Origin: Betaproteobacteria bacterium
Lineage (GTDB): Bacteria > Pseudomonadota > Gammaproteobacteria > Burkholderiales > Ferrovaceae
Reading direction: 5' to 3'
DNA length: 36,519 bases
Assembly: GCA_028866015.1 (NCBI GenBank)
Contig: JAGWIW010000018.1
Location: forward strand, 1-36,519
This document shows, in pieces, positions 17,641 through 24,948 of this stretch (the first letter of the stretch is position 1; every line of letters begins with the position of its first letter). Below the pieces are notes generated by a model, which was given only the letters and a program-made list of their open reading frames with translations, was not told where the DNA came from and did no database searches. The position numbers were made by a program, and so were the translations under genes.

Positions 17641-18304
17641 GGAAGTAACTCGTGTCGTACTGCGCAAAGCGATGAACGAATGGGAATGGCTGGATAGAAT
17701 CCCGAATGTTCGTATGCTTCCGGAGCCAACCCGGCGGATTCGCTGGATAACTCGGGAGCAGGCAGATCGGTTAATGGCCCATCTTCCAACCCATCTGGCT
17801 GCGATGGCGCGTTTTACTCTGGAAACAGGCTTGAGACGTTCCAACGTAACTGGTTTGCAATGGTCGCAGGTTGGCCTTGCAAGGCGCACTGCATGGATTC
17901 ACCCGGATCAAGCCAAGACAAGAAAAGCAATTGCCGTGCCTCTGAGCGCTGCTGCCGTTGTTGTTTTACGCGAACAGCTTGGCAAGAACCAGAAGCATTT
18001 ATTCATCTACCAGGGAAAACCGGTTACCCAAGCCAGCACCAAAGCTTGGTACAAAGGGTTAGAAAAAGCTGGGATCGATAATTTCCGCTGGCATGATCTC
18101 AGACATTCATGGGCGAGTTGGCATGTGCAGGCAGGAACACCGCTGCATGTGTTGCAAGAGCTTGGAGGCTGGGAAAGCGTGGAAATGGTGAGAACGTACG
18201 CTCATCTTTCGAGCGAACACTTGGTCGAATACGTTGACCGCCTGTCCAGATTGAAGGTGGTTGGGAGCGAAACTGCAGCAATAGCTACGATTGGGCTACG
18301 CTGA
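17641..18304 (+). pseudogene. Tyrosine integrase lacking its N-terminal domain
   Basis: The catalytic domain is complete: TLETGLRRSNVTGLQW (Arg I), KTRKAIAVPL, FRWHDLRHSWASW (His-x-x-Arg), LGGWESVEMVRTYAHLS (box with the nucleophilic Tyr). The N-terminal arm- and core-binding domains, about 150 residues, are missing: homology begins only at TRVVLRKAMNEWEWLDRI. The frame is open to an ATG at 17522, but 17522-17640 reads as the antisense of the other integrase fragment, so that extension is not a real N-terminus. The gene runs toward the tRNA-Arg attachment site 45 bp away. Confidence 0.75.
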
Positions 18305-18348
18305 AAAGAAAAAGGAGCTAGGCATTTCTACCTAACCCCTTGATTTTA

Positions 18349-18425
18349 TGGCGCGCCCGGCAGGATTCGAACCCACGACCCCTTGGTTCGTAGCCAAGTA
18401 CTCTATCCAACTGAGCTACGGGCGC
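18349..18425 (-). tRNA. tRNA-Arg (anticodon ACG)
   Basis: 77 nt with a 7-bp acceptor stem (GCGCCCG/CGGGCGC), encoded CCA, D arm GCTCAGTTGGATAGAG, anticodon stem CTTGG/CCAAG with loop CTACGAA (anticodon ACG, A34 expected to be edited to inosine), and T loop GGTTCGAATCC. Its 3' 45 bp (18349-18393) are duplicated at 16193-16237 and form the right attachment site of the 2.1-kb element. Confidence 0.95.
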
Positions 18426-18480
18426 ATTTTCGAATTGTAGCACGGATTCCCGATTTTCCGAAAAGCCGGTGTACTTCGCT

Positions 18481-19335
18481 TCACGGTGTCACTTTGGCCT
18501 CAAGGCCCAACGCCCTTATCTGGTCCCCCATGGATTCCAGCCAATCCACAGGCACTGCGGCAATTCTCGCCGCATCAGGCTGATGCGAGGGGCGAGCCAG
18601 GCTGTAGAGCAAGACACCGCGAATCTTGATGCCTTGCCGCAAGGCCTGCTGCAACAGGTTGAGATAGGCTGCCACCTCTTCCATGCCAGGAACTTCCCCA
18701 TCCCAGGCGGTCATGCAGGTCTGCAGCCAGGTGGGACAAGCTTCGGCCGTTGCCGCAAGGCGCTTGAGCAGCAACTCCGGATTGAGATTAACCTGATTGA
18801 TGCGCAAAATATCTGCCGCCCGCCCGCGATCCGCCTTGAACCATACTTCACCCCCAGCCTGGGCCATGGTCCTAAACGCACGCTGCACATCCGGTTGCAG
18901 GGCAAAGCTGCCATTGGTGATGACTACAAGCTTGACACTGTCAGTCAGCGAGCGGCTTTGAAGGGCACCTACTGCAATTGCAACCGCCTCTTCAAAATAG
19001 TCGGCGCTTGTCGGCTCTCCGTTTCCTGAAAAGGCGATGTCGTTGAGGCGTCGCAACCCTTCAGCCACATACGCCTCCATGAAACGACCTTCCAGCACTT
19101 CGGACAGCATCAGATCAAGCTCGGTACGCAGTTTTTCAAGATCGGTCGTCGGGGCTGAACCGCGCACCAGATCAGGAACCTGGCAATAGACACAAGCCCA
19201 ATTGCAGGCATGATTGGTATTCAGGTTGATTCCGATGGAAACCCCTTCTGCGCGACGCGACACGACAGGGTATACGTATGTCAGCCCCAGGATGTCCCGG
19301 TTGTGGTTGTCAAATGACAGCTGTTTCCTGACCAT
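18481..19335 (-). CDS. Radical SAM protein of unknown function (COG0731-like)
   Basis: A 284-residue protein. The cluster motif is C44-x3-C48-x2-C51 (CNWACVYC), followed by FSGNGEPTSA, the GGE-like SAM-binding motif, and VVITNGS. The organisation with an early LTYVYPVVSRRAEGVSIG leader is seen in uncharacterised radical SAM proteins annotated next to COG0731. The start at 19335 (MVRKQLSFDN) is preferred because it falls 7 bp after the stop of the upstream hydratase; the frame is open to 19398 within that gene. The reaction cannot be deduced; cotranscription with the hydratase is likely. Confidence 0.75.
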   Translation of the reverse strand: MVRKQLSFDNHNRDILGLTYVYPVVSRRAEGVSIGINLNTNHACNWACVYCQVPDLVRGSAPTTDLEKLRTELDLMLSEVLEGRFMEAYVAEGLRRLNDIAFSGNGEPTSADYFEEAVAIAVGALQSRSLTDSVKLVVITNGSFALQPDVQRAFRTMAQAGGEVWFKADRGRAADILRINQVNLNPELLLKRLAATAEACPTWLQTCMTAWDGEVPGMEEVAAYLNLLQQALRQGIKIRGVLLYSLARPSHQPDAARIAAVPVDWLESMGDQIRALGLEAKVTP

Positions 19336-19342
19336 CAGGTAC

Positions 19343-20128
19343 TCACACGATCCTGGCGCCAAGCGTGCCAAGAACGCCGAAATCACAATGGATGGCATCG
19401 CCCGGCTCGACCCGCACCGGAGTCACCACAGTACCCGTGGTGACGATATCCCCTGAACGCAGCCCCAACCCCAGCGCCGAAAGCTCGTTGGCAATCCATA
19501 CCAGGGCCGTCTTGGGATCCCCAAGAACCATGGCCCCTGTGCCTTCCCCTGCCAAAACACCATTGCGGTACGCTCGGACCGGATGGCTGACGAGATCAAG
19601 CTCACGCCAGTTCACGGAAGGTTCAGTGCCCAGGATGAACCACGCTGCGCAGGCATTTTCAGCAATCAGCTGCGCGTCGCCCACCACGCAAAAGTTCTCA
19701 TAGCGGGAATCCGGCACCTCGATTCCGGGAAGCACGGCATCCACAGCTGCCATGACTTCATCCAGGCCGTAAGGGGATTTTTTTGCGGGCAAATTTCGAC
19801 CGAACCGAAATACCAATTCAGCCTCTGCCACCCGCATGTGGTTGTCGCCCAGGGGGATCGATGCGCCAGGCGGCAACACCTTGTTCTGCAGTAACCTGCC
19901 GGCAATCGGGCCGTTCACGTTGATGTGACGTTGTCCGGATTCTGTGGTGGCTGCGATTTTCCATCCAATGACAGCCTGGCCTGATTCATCTGCCAAGGCG
20001 GCCTGGATCGCATAACCTTCCGAGCGCTCCAGGGGTCGACATTCTTCCGGCAAGGCAGGGATTCGCCCCGTGTTCTCCCAAAGTTTCCAGAGCATCCGTG
20101 CTGCGAGCTGAATTGCTTGCGGTGTCAT
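19343..20128 (-). CDS. 2-Keto-4-pentenoate hydratase family protein
   Basis: A 261-residue protein of the fumarylacetoacetate hydrolase superfamily, MhpD/XylJ group, which hydrates 2-hydroxydienoates in meta-cleavage pathways. Seen: the VIGWKIAAT segment, GPIAGRL, VAEAELVFRFGR with the two metal-binding acidic residues, GIEVPDSRY, VLGDPKTALVWIANEL and the C-terminal SGDIVTTGTVVTP. The start at 20128 (MTPQAIQLAARML) gives family length; the frame extends to 20284 into the lysC promoter region. No other aromatic degradation gene is nearby, so the physiological substrate is uncertain. Confidence 0.82.
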   Translation of the reverse strand: MTPQAIQLAARMLWKLWENTGRIPALPEECRPLERSEGYAIQAALADESGQAVIGWKIAATTESGQRHINVNGPIAGRLLQNKVLPPGASIPLGDNHMRVAEAELVFRFGRNLPAKKSPYGLDEVMAAVDAVLPGIEVPDSRYENFCVVGDAQLIAENACAAWFILGTEPSVNWRELDLVSHPVRAYRNGVLAGEGTGAMVLGDPKTALVWIANELSALGLGLRSGDIVTTGTVVTPVRVEPGDAIHCDFGVLGTLGARIV

Positions 20129-20225
20129 CGACTGAAAAACCCGAAAAAGCTTACATTCTGCCACCGAACGGGATTTGCGGTAACATATGGGTTTTTTTCC
20201 AGCCCAGATCGGGTTGCAAACGGTT

Positions 20226-21470
20226 ATGGCACTGATCGTACAGAAATATGGCGGCACTTCGGTCGCCAATCCCGAACGCATCAAGAAGGTAGCGGAACGG
20301 GTTGCCCGCTTTCGGGCCCAAGGGCATCAACTGGTGGTGGTCGTATCGGCCATGAGCGGAGAAACTGACCGCCTGATCAAGCTGGCCAAGGAAATCCAGG
20401 CGCAGCCGGACCCACGCGAACTGGATGTCATGATTTCCACTGGAGAACAGGTGACCATCGGCATGCTGGCCATGGCCCTGATAGAGCGTGGAATTCCGGC
20501 AAAAAGCTATACCGGCAGCCAAGTACGCATCCTGACTGATGAAGCGCATACCAAAGCCCGCATTCTGGAAATCGATGAGCAGCGCATGAGAGCCGACCTG
20601 GATGCCGGCAAAGTCGTCGTCGTGGCTGGCTTTCAGGGCTCAACCGAAGAAGGCGATATCACGACCCTGGGTCGGGGCGGTTCCGATACAACCGGGGTGG
20701 CCTTGGCCGCTGCGCTCAAGGCTGACGAATGCCAGATCTACACCGACGTTGACGGAGTCTATACCACGGACCCGCGCATCGTGCCGGAAGCACGACGCCT
20801 GGAAACCATTACTTTCGAGGAAATGCTCGAAATGGCGAGCCTGGGATCCAAAGTTCTGCAGATCCGTTCGGTGGAATTTGCCGGCAAATACAAGGTCAAA
20901 TTGCGGGTGCTGTCCAGCTTCGAAGACAAGAACGACGGTACCCTGATCACCTTCGAGGAAAATACCAACATGGAACAACCGATCATTTCCGGAATCGCCT
21001 TTAACCGGGACGAGGCCAAACTGTCCCTGCTCGGAGTACCGGATCGCCCAGGCATCGCTTACGGCATCCTGGCTCCCGTTGGACAGGCCAACGTGGATGT
21101 GGACATGATCATCCAGAACATCGGGGTAGACGGTTCAACTGATTTTTCGTTTACCGTGCACCGGAATGACTACCAGAAGACCCTGGATTTGCTCAACAAC
21201 ACCATCAAACCGGAAACCGGCGCCAGGGAAGTACGCGGCGACAACAAGATTTGCAAGGTTTCCCTGGTGGGTGTTGGCATGCGATCCCATGCTGGTGTTG
21301 CGAGCAAGATGTTCAAGACCCTTTCCGAAGAAGGCATCAACATCCAGATGATTTCCACTTCAGAAATCAAGATTTCTGTCGTGATTGATGAAAAGTACAT
21401 GGAACTTGCCGTGCGCGCTTTGCACAAAGCTTTCGGACTGGATAGCGCAACGCCGCCAGCTAAGGGATAA
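20226..21470 (+). CDS. lysC: Aspartate kinase (LysC)
   Basis: Phosphorylates aspartate, the first step to lysine, threonine, methionine and diaminopimelate. From ATG 20226 the protein has 414 residues, starting MALIVQKYGGTSVAN with the KYGGTS motif at 7-12. FTGS-like ATP/aspartate segments include ISTGEQVTIGMLAMAL, GFQG, TLGRGGSDTTGVALAAAL and DVDGVYTTDPR. Two ACT regulatory domains form the C-terminus (AKLSLLGVPDRPGIAYGI and CKVSLVGVGMRSHAGVA), as in feedback-regulated alpha/beta-type aspartokinases. The frame is open to 20187 but that adds a non-homologous leader. The tRNA-Ser gene follows 26 bp later. Confidence 0.97.
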   Translation: MALIVQKYGGTSVANPERIKKVAERVARFRAQGHQLVVVVSAMSGETDRLIKLAKEIQAQPDPRELDVMISTGEQVTIGMLAMALIERGIPAKSYTGSQVRILTDEAHTKARILEIDEQRMRADLDAGKVVVVAGFQGSTEEGDITTLGRGGSDTTGVALAAALKADECQIYTDVDGVYTTDPRIVPEARRLETITFEEMLEMASLGSKVLQIRSVEFAGKYKVKLRVLSSFEDKNDGTLITFEENTNMEQPIISGIAFNRDEAKLSLLGVPDRPGIAYGILAPVGQANVDVDMIIQNIGVDGSTDFSFTVHRNDYQKTLDLLNNTIKPETGAREVRGDNKICKVSLVGVGMRSHAGVASKMFKTLSEEGINIQMISTSEIKISVVIDEKYMELAVRALHKAFGLDSATPPAKG

Positions 21471-21496
21471 TACGCCTGCTGTTCCAAAGATTACCC

Positions 21497-21589
21497 GGAG
21501 AGATGGCCGAGAGGTCGAAGGCACTCCCCTGCTAAGGGAGCATAGGACCAAAAGTTCTATCGAGGGTTCGAATCCCTCTCTCTCCGCCA
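21497..21589 (+). tRNA. tRNA-Ser (anticodon GCU)
   Basis: 93 nt class II tRNA with acceptor stem GGAGAGA/TCTCTCC, discriminator G, encoded CCA, anticodon stem CTCCC/GGGAG with loop CTGCTAA (anticodon GCT), long variable arm (CATAGGACCAAAAGTTCTATC) and T arm GAGGGTTCGAATCCCTC. Its last 14 bases plus AAT are the left attachment site of the 7.7-kb island. Confidence 0.95.
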
Positions 21590-21592
21590 AAT
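21576..21592 (+). repeat. Left attachment site (attL) in the tRNA-Ser 3' end
   Basis: CTCTCTCTCCGCCAAAT, identical to the right copy at 29326-29342. Integration here preserves a functional tRNA-Ser. Confidence 0.85.
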
Positions 21593-21634
21593 GTCAAGTG
21601 TTCACTCGCATCTCGCTGCGATAACACCAACCAA

Positions 21635-21656
21635 ACCAACATCCAGACCAACAAAA
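21635..21656 (+). repeat. Left copy of a 22-bp sub-terminal island repeat
   Basis: ACCAACATCC-AG-ACCAACAAAA matches 29176-29197 in 20 of 22 positions and the same orientation. Each copy contains two ACCAACA heptamers 5 bp apart, and a further related heptamer (ACCAACC) lies just upstream at about 21626. Position and repetition suit integrase or excisionase arm-type binding sites. Confidence 0.55.
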
Positions 21657-21820
21657 GTCTTGGGGCCGGTTGTAATAAAAAACAATCAGTTCTTCGCTCT
21701 CTGGGAAACAGGATGACCACCACATCCTTCCTAGAAGGCGCTAATCGTTATCCAATTCCGCAATTCATTCCAGAGCTTTCAAAATAACATTAGGGCATTT
21801 GATCTGGTTTAGGGGCTAAC

Positions 21821-22807
21821 ATGGCACGTAAACGAAGGATACCGCCATTTGACGAAACGGCTGATCTGTTCGACGATACCGTAACTCAGAAAAAACTGAC
21901 TAACCAAGGGCTATCAAAGGAGAGTTGGATGGCGAAGGGGCATTCTTTAGCAACGGTCGTTCATCTGCAGCACGATCGTTTGGTTCAGATGTCCGTCATG
22001 GACAATCTTGAGTTCATAAGGAATATACCTTCGGAAAGCGTCAAACTCATAGTAACTTCGCCCCCTTATAACATCGGAAAAAAATACGAAAAGCGCTCCT
22101 CTTTGGAACGCTATCTTTCTGAGCAGGCAAAAACCATAGCCGAATGTGTTCGGGTTCTTCATCCAGAAGGGTCTATTTGTTGGCAAGTCGGGAACCATAT
22201 CAGCGAGTCCGGTGAGGTTGTGCCACTAGACATGGTGCTATACCCGTTATTCAAACAGCACGGACTATTTCTTCGAAACCGTATCGTCTGGCATTTTGAG
22301 CATGGGCTACATTGCAAAAAACGATTCTCTGGTCGTCATGAAACACTCCTTTGGTTTACCAAGGGAGATGCATACACCTTCAACCTGGACCCTGTGCGAA
22401 TTCCTGCAAAATATCCAAATAAGAAACACTTTAAAGGCCCAAAACTTGGGCAATTATCAGGCAACCCACTGGGGAAAAACCCTGGCGACCTCTGGGTCAT
22501 TCCAAATGTAAAAGCCAATCATGTGGAAAAGACCAGCCATCCCTGCCAATTTCCAGTGGAACTGGTTGAACGTCTTGTTTTATCCATGACGAACGAGGGG
22601 GATTCCGTATTGGACCCATACATGGGCGTCGGAAGCTCTATCATTGCCGCCATCAAACATGATCGTATGGGCTTAGGTTGCGACGTGATCCAAGAATATG
22701 TAGACATAGCATGGGACCGGGTCAGGTTATTGCGAGAGGGAAAATTGCTAACACGCCCCATGAATAAACCTGTTTATGACCCCAACCTACCCAGAGGTGG
22801 TCATTGA
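21821..22807 (+). CDS. Type II DNA methyltransferase, beta class (N4-cytosine or N6-adenine)
   Basis: Modification enzyme of the restriction-modification pair. The 328-residue protein has the catalytic motif TSPPYN at residues 79-84 ahead of the SAM-binding motif DPYMGVGSS at 265-273, i.e. the beta-class order. SxPPY is compatible with cytosine-N4 or adenine-N6 methylation. Because the linked endonuclease resembles BstYI (RGATCY), cytosine-N4 methylation of that site is the simplest guess. The start is the ATG at 21821. The stop overlaps the endonuclease start by 4 bp, which couples their translation. Confidence 0.88.
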   Translation: MARKRRIPPFDETADLFDDTVTQKKLTNQGLSKESWMAKGHSLATVVHLQHDRLVQMSVMDNLEFIRNIPSESVKLIVTSPPYNIGKKYEKRSSLERYLSEQAKTIAECVRVLHPEGSICWQVGNHISESGEVVPLDMVLYPLFKQHGLFLRNRIVWHFEHGLHCKKRFSGRHETLLWFTKGDAYTFNLDPVRIPAKYPNKKHFKGPKLGQLSGNPLGKNPGDLWVIPNVKANHVEKTSHPCQFPVELVERLVLSMTNEGDSVLDPYMGVGSSIIAAIKHDRMGLGCDVIQEYVDIAWDRVRLLREGKLLTRPMNKPVYDPNLPRGGH

Positions 22808-23415
22808 AAATTACCCATTCTTATTCCCATCTAAACGGCCTTGAGTTCTTAATGGTCCATAAACCACATCTGTGGCAGGAGATTCAACTCGTTATTTCGA
22901 ACATTAATGCGACTGGCCATAAGACAAAGGTGAGCAAAGAAAAAACGATGCCTGGGAAAGTGCTGTATAGCCCTATCAGCCTAAATAAAGCCTTTAAAGA
23001 CGAACTGGTGCAACGACAATGGAATCCGTCGCGTCACGACTACTGGGTGACCGAAGATTTGCAATTAATTAGAAAAACAATGACGTTGGCCCCAGCTGAG
23101 CAAAAAAAACAAATCATAGCCGGCGGAAAAACCCCTATAAGTAGCTACAACCAAACTGATTTTGTAAAAGAAAGAGTGGCGATAGAGGTCCAGTTTGGGA
23201 AATATGCATTTGTCGCCTATGACCTCTTTGTCAAGCATATGGCTTTTTATGTTGGGGACAAAATTGATGTCGGGGTTGAAATACTGCCCACCAAAAACTT
23301 AGAAAAGCAAATGTCATCCGGGGTGCCATACTACGAAAAGGCGCTTTACGATGTAATACGCCAGGGCCGTGGAGTCCCTGCAGTTCCCTTGGTAATTTTG
23401 GGAATTGACCCATAA
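22804..23415 (+). CDS. BstYI/BglII-like type II restriction endonuclease
   Basis: A 203-residue nuclease, the same length that I recall for BstYI. The PD-(D/E)XK-type active site of the BglII family is intact: Asp119, Glu128 and Gln130 in TDFVKERVAIEVQFGKY, the same 9- and 2-residue spacing as D84-E93-Q95 of BglII. The N-terminal YSHLNGLEFL and C-terminal VIRQGRGVPAVPLVILGI segments also fit this family. The start is TTG, overlapping the methyltransferase stop by 4 bp (TTGA); the first ATG is at 22852 but would remove the conserved N-terminal segment. A TTG start and coupling could keep expression low. Predicted target RGATCY; not demonstrated here. Confidence 0.88.
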   Translation: MKITHSYSHLNGLEFLMVHKPHLWQEIQLVISNINATGHKTKVSKEKTMPGKVLYSPISLNKAFKDELVQRQWNPSRHDYWVTEDLQLIRKTMTLAPAEQKKQIIAGGKTPISSYNQTDFVKERVAIEVQFGKYAFVAYDLFVKHMAFYVGDKIDVGVEILPTKNLEKQMSSGVPYYEKALYDVIRQGRGVPAVPLVILGIDP

Positions 23416-23475
23416 TTTCACTTTGCAACAAGAACTAAAAATCCGCTGCCTGAAACTCTCAATAAAAACTGATCT

Positions 23476-23514
23476 CGGTTAATAACTTGATGCTCAGCAC
23501 CCTGGAAATCTAAG
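23476..23514 (+). repeat. Intergenic element related to 24887-24931
   Basis: CGGTTAATAAC, then TGCTCAGCACCC, ending in TCTAAG, resembles CGGTTAGTAAC, then TGCCCAATGCCG, ending in TCTAAG at 24887-24931. Both hold a GTTA-N-TAAC palindrome and lie 50-100 bp before a cargo gene (23572 and 24949). Overall similarity is partial, so common descent is uncertain; it may be a shared regulator site or a junction used in assembling the cargo. Confidence 0.3.
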
Positions 23515-23571
23515 TGCTATTCTTGCTGACGATAGTGATACCGGTTACGATCTTTCACTCCAAAATAATAA

Positions 23572-24309
23572 ATGAAAAAACTTTTAATCGCCTTTACCGT
23601 TATTGTTGCCCCCTTCCTGGCCCATGCCGAAGCCCCGGTCTGCCAGCACTACGAGCACTCCGAGTTGGAGGGCATGACGCCCGATCAGCTCATGGAGCTT
23701 CAGGCCAATTTCACCGTTACCCACCTGACGGACAACCCCGACCTGACGAACATCACCACGGACGAAATCAACTGCTCGAACGAGTGGGATCGCGTCAATT
23801 CGGTCTTGAATGAGAAGGTGGCCGCGCTGCTGGCCCCTTTGAAGGCGATGGTGAGCGATCCGACGCTACTTGCGAAGAGGGCTGCTTACCTGAAGACGAC
23901 GGAGGGGAAGATTCTCACGTCGATGCAGAATGATTGCGATAGCATCAAGTATCGGGGGATTTTTTATGATGACTACGGCCCACACAGCACTGGCTTATCC
24001 GCTAGAACAAGCTGTGTTGTCTATATCATGTATACGGCCGGCAAGGAGAACTGCAACCCGGACAGCGAGAACACGCCAGAAGACATTGAGTGCGTCCTGA
24101 GAGCGCGAGAAGACGTGCATCGGCTTGTTTTGGCGGAGCAGAAGTGCCTCGACGACAACCCGGATACCCGGTCCTTTTGGCACGGGAACAGCTTTAACGG
24201 GCCTATTAGAGACGCTTGCACCGAGAAGGTCTACCAAGCAGCCGTCGCTGAAGCTGAAGCGGCCAGGGCCAAGTGGAAGGCCCTGGGCTATTACCCCGAC
24301 AAGCCCTGA
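23572..24309 (+). CDS. Secreted Cys-containing protein of unknown function (island cargo)
   Basis: 245 residues. A clear Sec signal peptide (KKLLIAFTVIVAPFLAHAEA, cleavage predicted after AHA) is followed by an acidic, helix-rich mature protein with about nine cysteines, including C-x-H-Y, INCSNEW, NDCDSIKY, and EDIECVLRA, suggesting disulfide bonds in the periplasm. A C-terminal helix rich in Ala and Glu (YQAAVAEAEAARAKW) may form a coiled coil. I do not recognise the family. GC content is clearly higher than in the next two genes. It follows the endonuclease by 156 bp, with the repeat element in the gap, so it probably has its own promoter. Confidence 0.65.
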   Translation: MKKLLIAFTVIVAPFLAHAEAPVCQHYEHSELEGMTPDQLMELQANFTVTHLTDNPDLTNITTDEINCSNEWDRVNSVLNEKVAALLAPLKAMVSDPTLLAKRAAYLKTTEGKILTSMQNDCDSIKYRGIFYDDYGPHSTGLSARTSCVVYIMYTAGKENCNPDSENTPEDIECVLRAREDVHRLVLAEQKCLDDNPDTRSFWHGNSFNGPIRDACTEKVYQAAVAEAEAARAKWKALGYYPDKP

Positions 24310-24372
24310 TTACTTATACAGGACTCCACCGGGGCGCTGCTGGTTCACCATTTCCTAGGAGAAAAAATAAAA

Positions 24373-24855
24373 GTGCAGAAGACTCTAATCGGGGTAATCG
24401 TCGTATCAATATTAATCTATTCGACAGTCAGTTATTCAAAACAGGGAGAAACCTGTTTTTTGACAAAATGTGCAGCAGGAACCGTCGGCAAAACTCATTC
24501 ATCAAAAAATGACCATTACTACGCTTGTCCAACAAAGGAGTTGGCTGAGTATACAAATTTTGTCATTGGAGTAATGGCGCTGACGTATCAAATGACTGGA
24601 AATATTCCAAATATATCCCCTGATACTGGAGAGCCAGAATATGAGGGGCAAACTAAAGAAATGATAGATAACTTGAGGAGTGATGCCAGGGTTACGACCT
24701 TTGATGAAGCTGCTGGAAAGTGCGTGGACGGCGAAAATGGACTGACTGTTGTTGTCGCAAACAATCCATCTAGTGGTTCTGCGATATGGGTTGTCGATAG
24801 GCATAAAAATAACGGCTTCTGGATGCCAAAGACAAATCTTAACCCCGTCCGATAA
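24373..24855 (+). CDS. Small secreted protein, unknown (island cargo)
   Basis: 160 residues from a GTG start at 24373; AGGAG lies about 12 bases upstream and no better start keeps the signal peptide. The N-terminus (KTLIGVIVVSILIYSTVSYS) is a signal peptide or anchor. The mature part has four cysteines (GETCFLTKCAAG, YYACPTK, GKCVDG) and a conserved-looking C-terminal AIWVVDRHKNNGFWMP. No family recognised. It follows the previous secreted protein by 63 bp, so both could be transcribed together, but its AT-rich composition shows a different origin. Confidence 0.6.
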   Translation: MQKTLIGVIVVSILIYSTVSYSKQGETCFLTKCAAGTVGKTHSSKNDHYYACPTKELAEYTNFVIGVMALTYQMTGNIPNISPDTGEPEYEGQTKEMIDNLRSDARVTTFDEAAGKCVDGENGLTVVVANNPSSGSAIWVVDRHKNNGFWMPKTNLNPVR

Positions 24856-24948
24856 GCTTTGTATAAGGTTCTACGAAAATCTACCCCGGTTAGTAACTGC
24901 ATGCCCAATGCCGTTTTGAAAATTATCTAAGACTTCGGTAAATAGGGG

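Larger units (their letters stand above)
16238..18348. mobile_element. Decayed 2.1-kb integrative element in tRNA-Arg(ACG)
   Basis: Bounded by the 45-bp duplicated tRNA sequence on both sides. Contents: a repeat pair at 16284-16342, a RelE/ParE-like toxin remnant, an intact methyltransferase-like gene on the minus strand, a C-terminal fragment of one tyrosine integrase on the minus strand, and the C-terminal catalytic part of a second integrase on the plus strand running toward the tRNA. Base composition is visibly more AT-rich than in the flanks, especially 16600-17400. No intact integrase is left, so the element looks immobile. The stretch 16479-16685 has no gene that I can support. Confidence 0.8.

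Noticed and set aside
17440..17889. 149-residue minus-strand frame as one intact gene
   Set aside because: Only its C-terminal ~60 residues resemble an integrase; the rest is the antisense of the plus-strand integrase.
20129..20225. Lysine riboswitch before lysC
   Set aside because: The 97-bp leader is too short for the lysine aptamer and no such structure is visible.
23476..24931. Integron attC-like recombination sites
   Set aside because: The GTTRRRY and RYYYAAC core boxes are not matched and no integron integrase is present.
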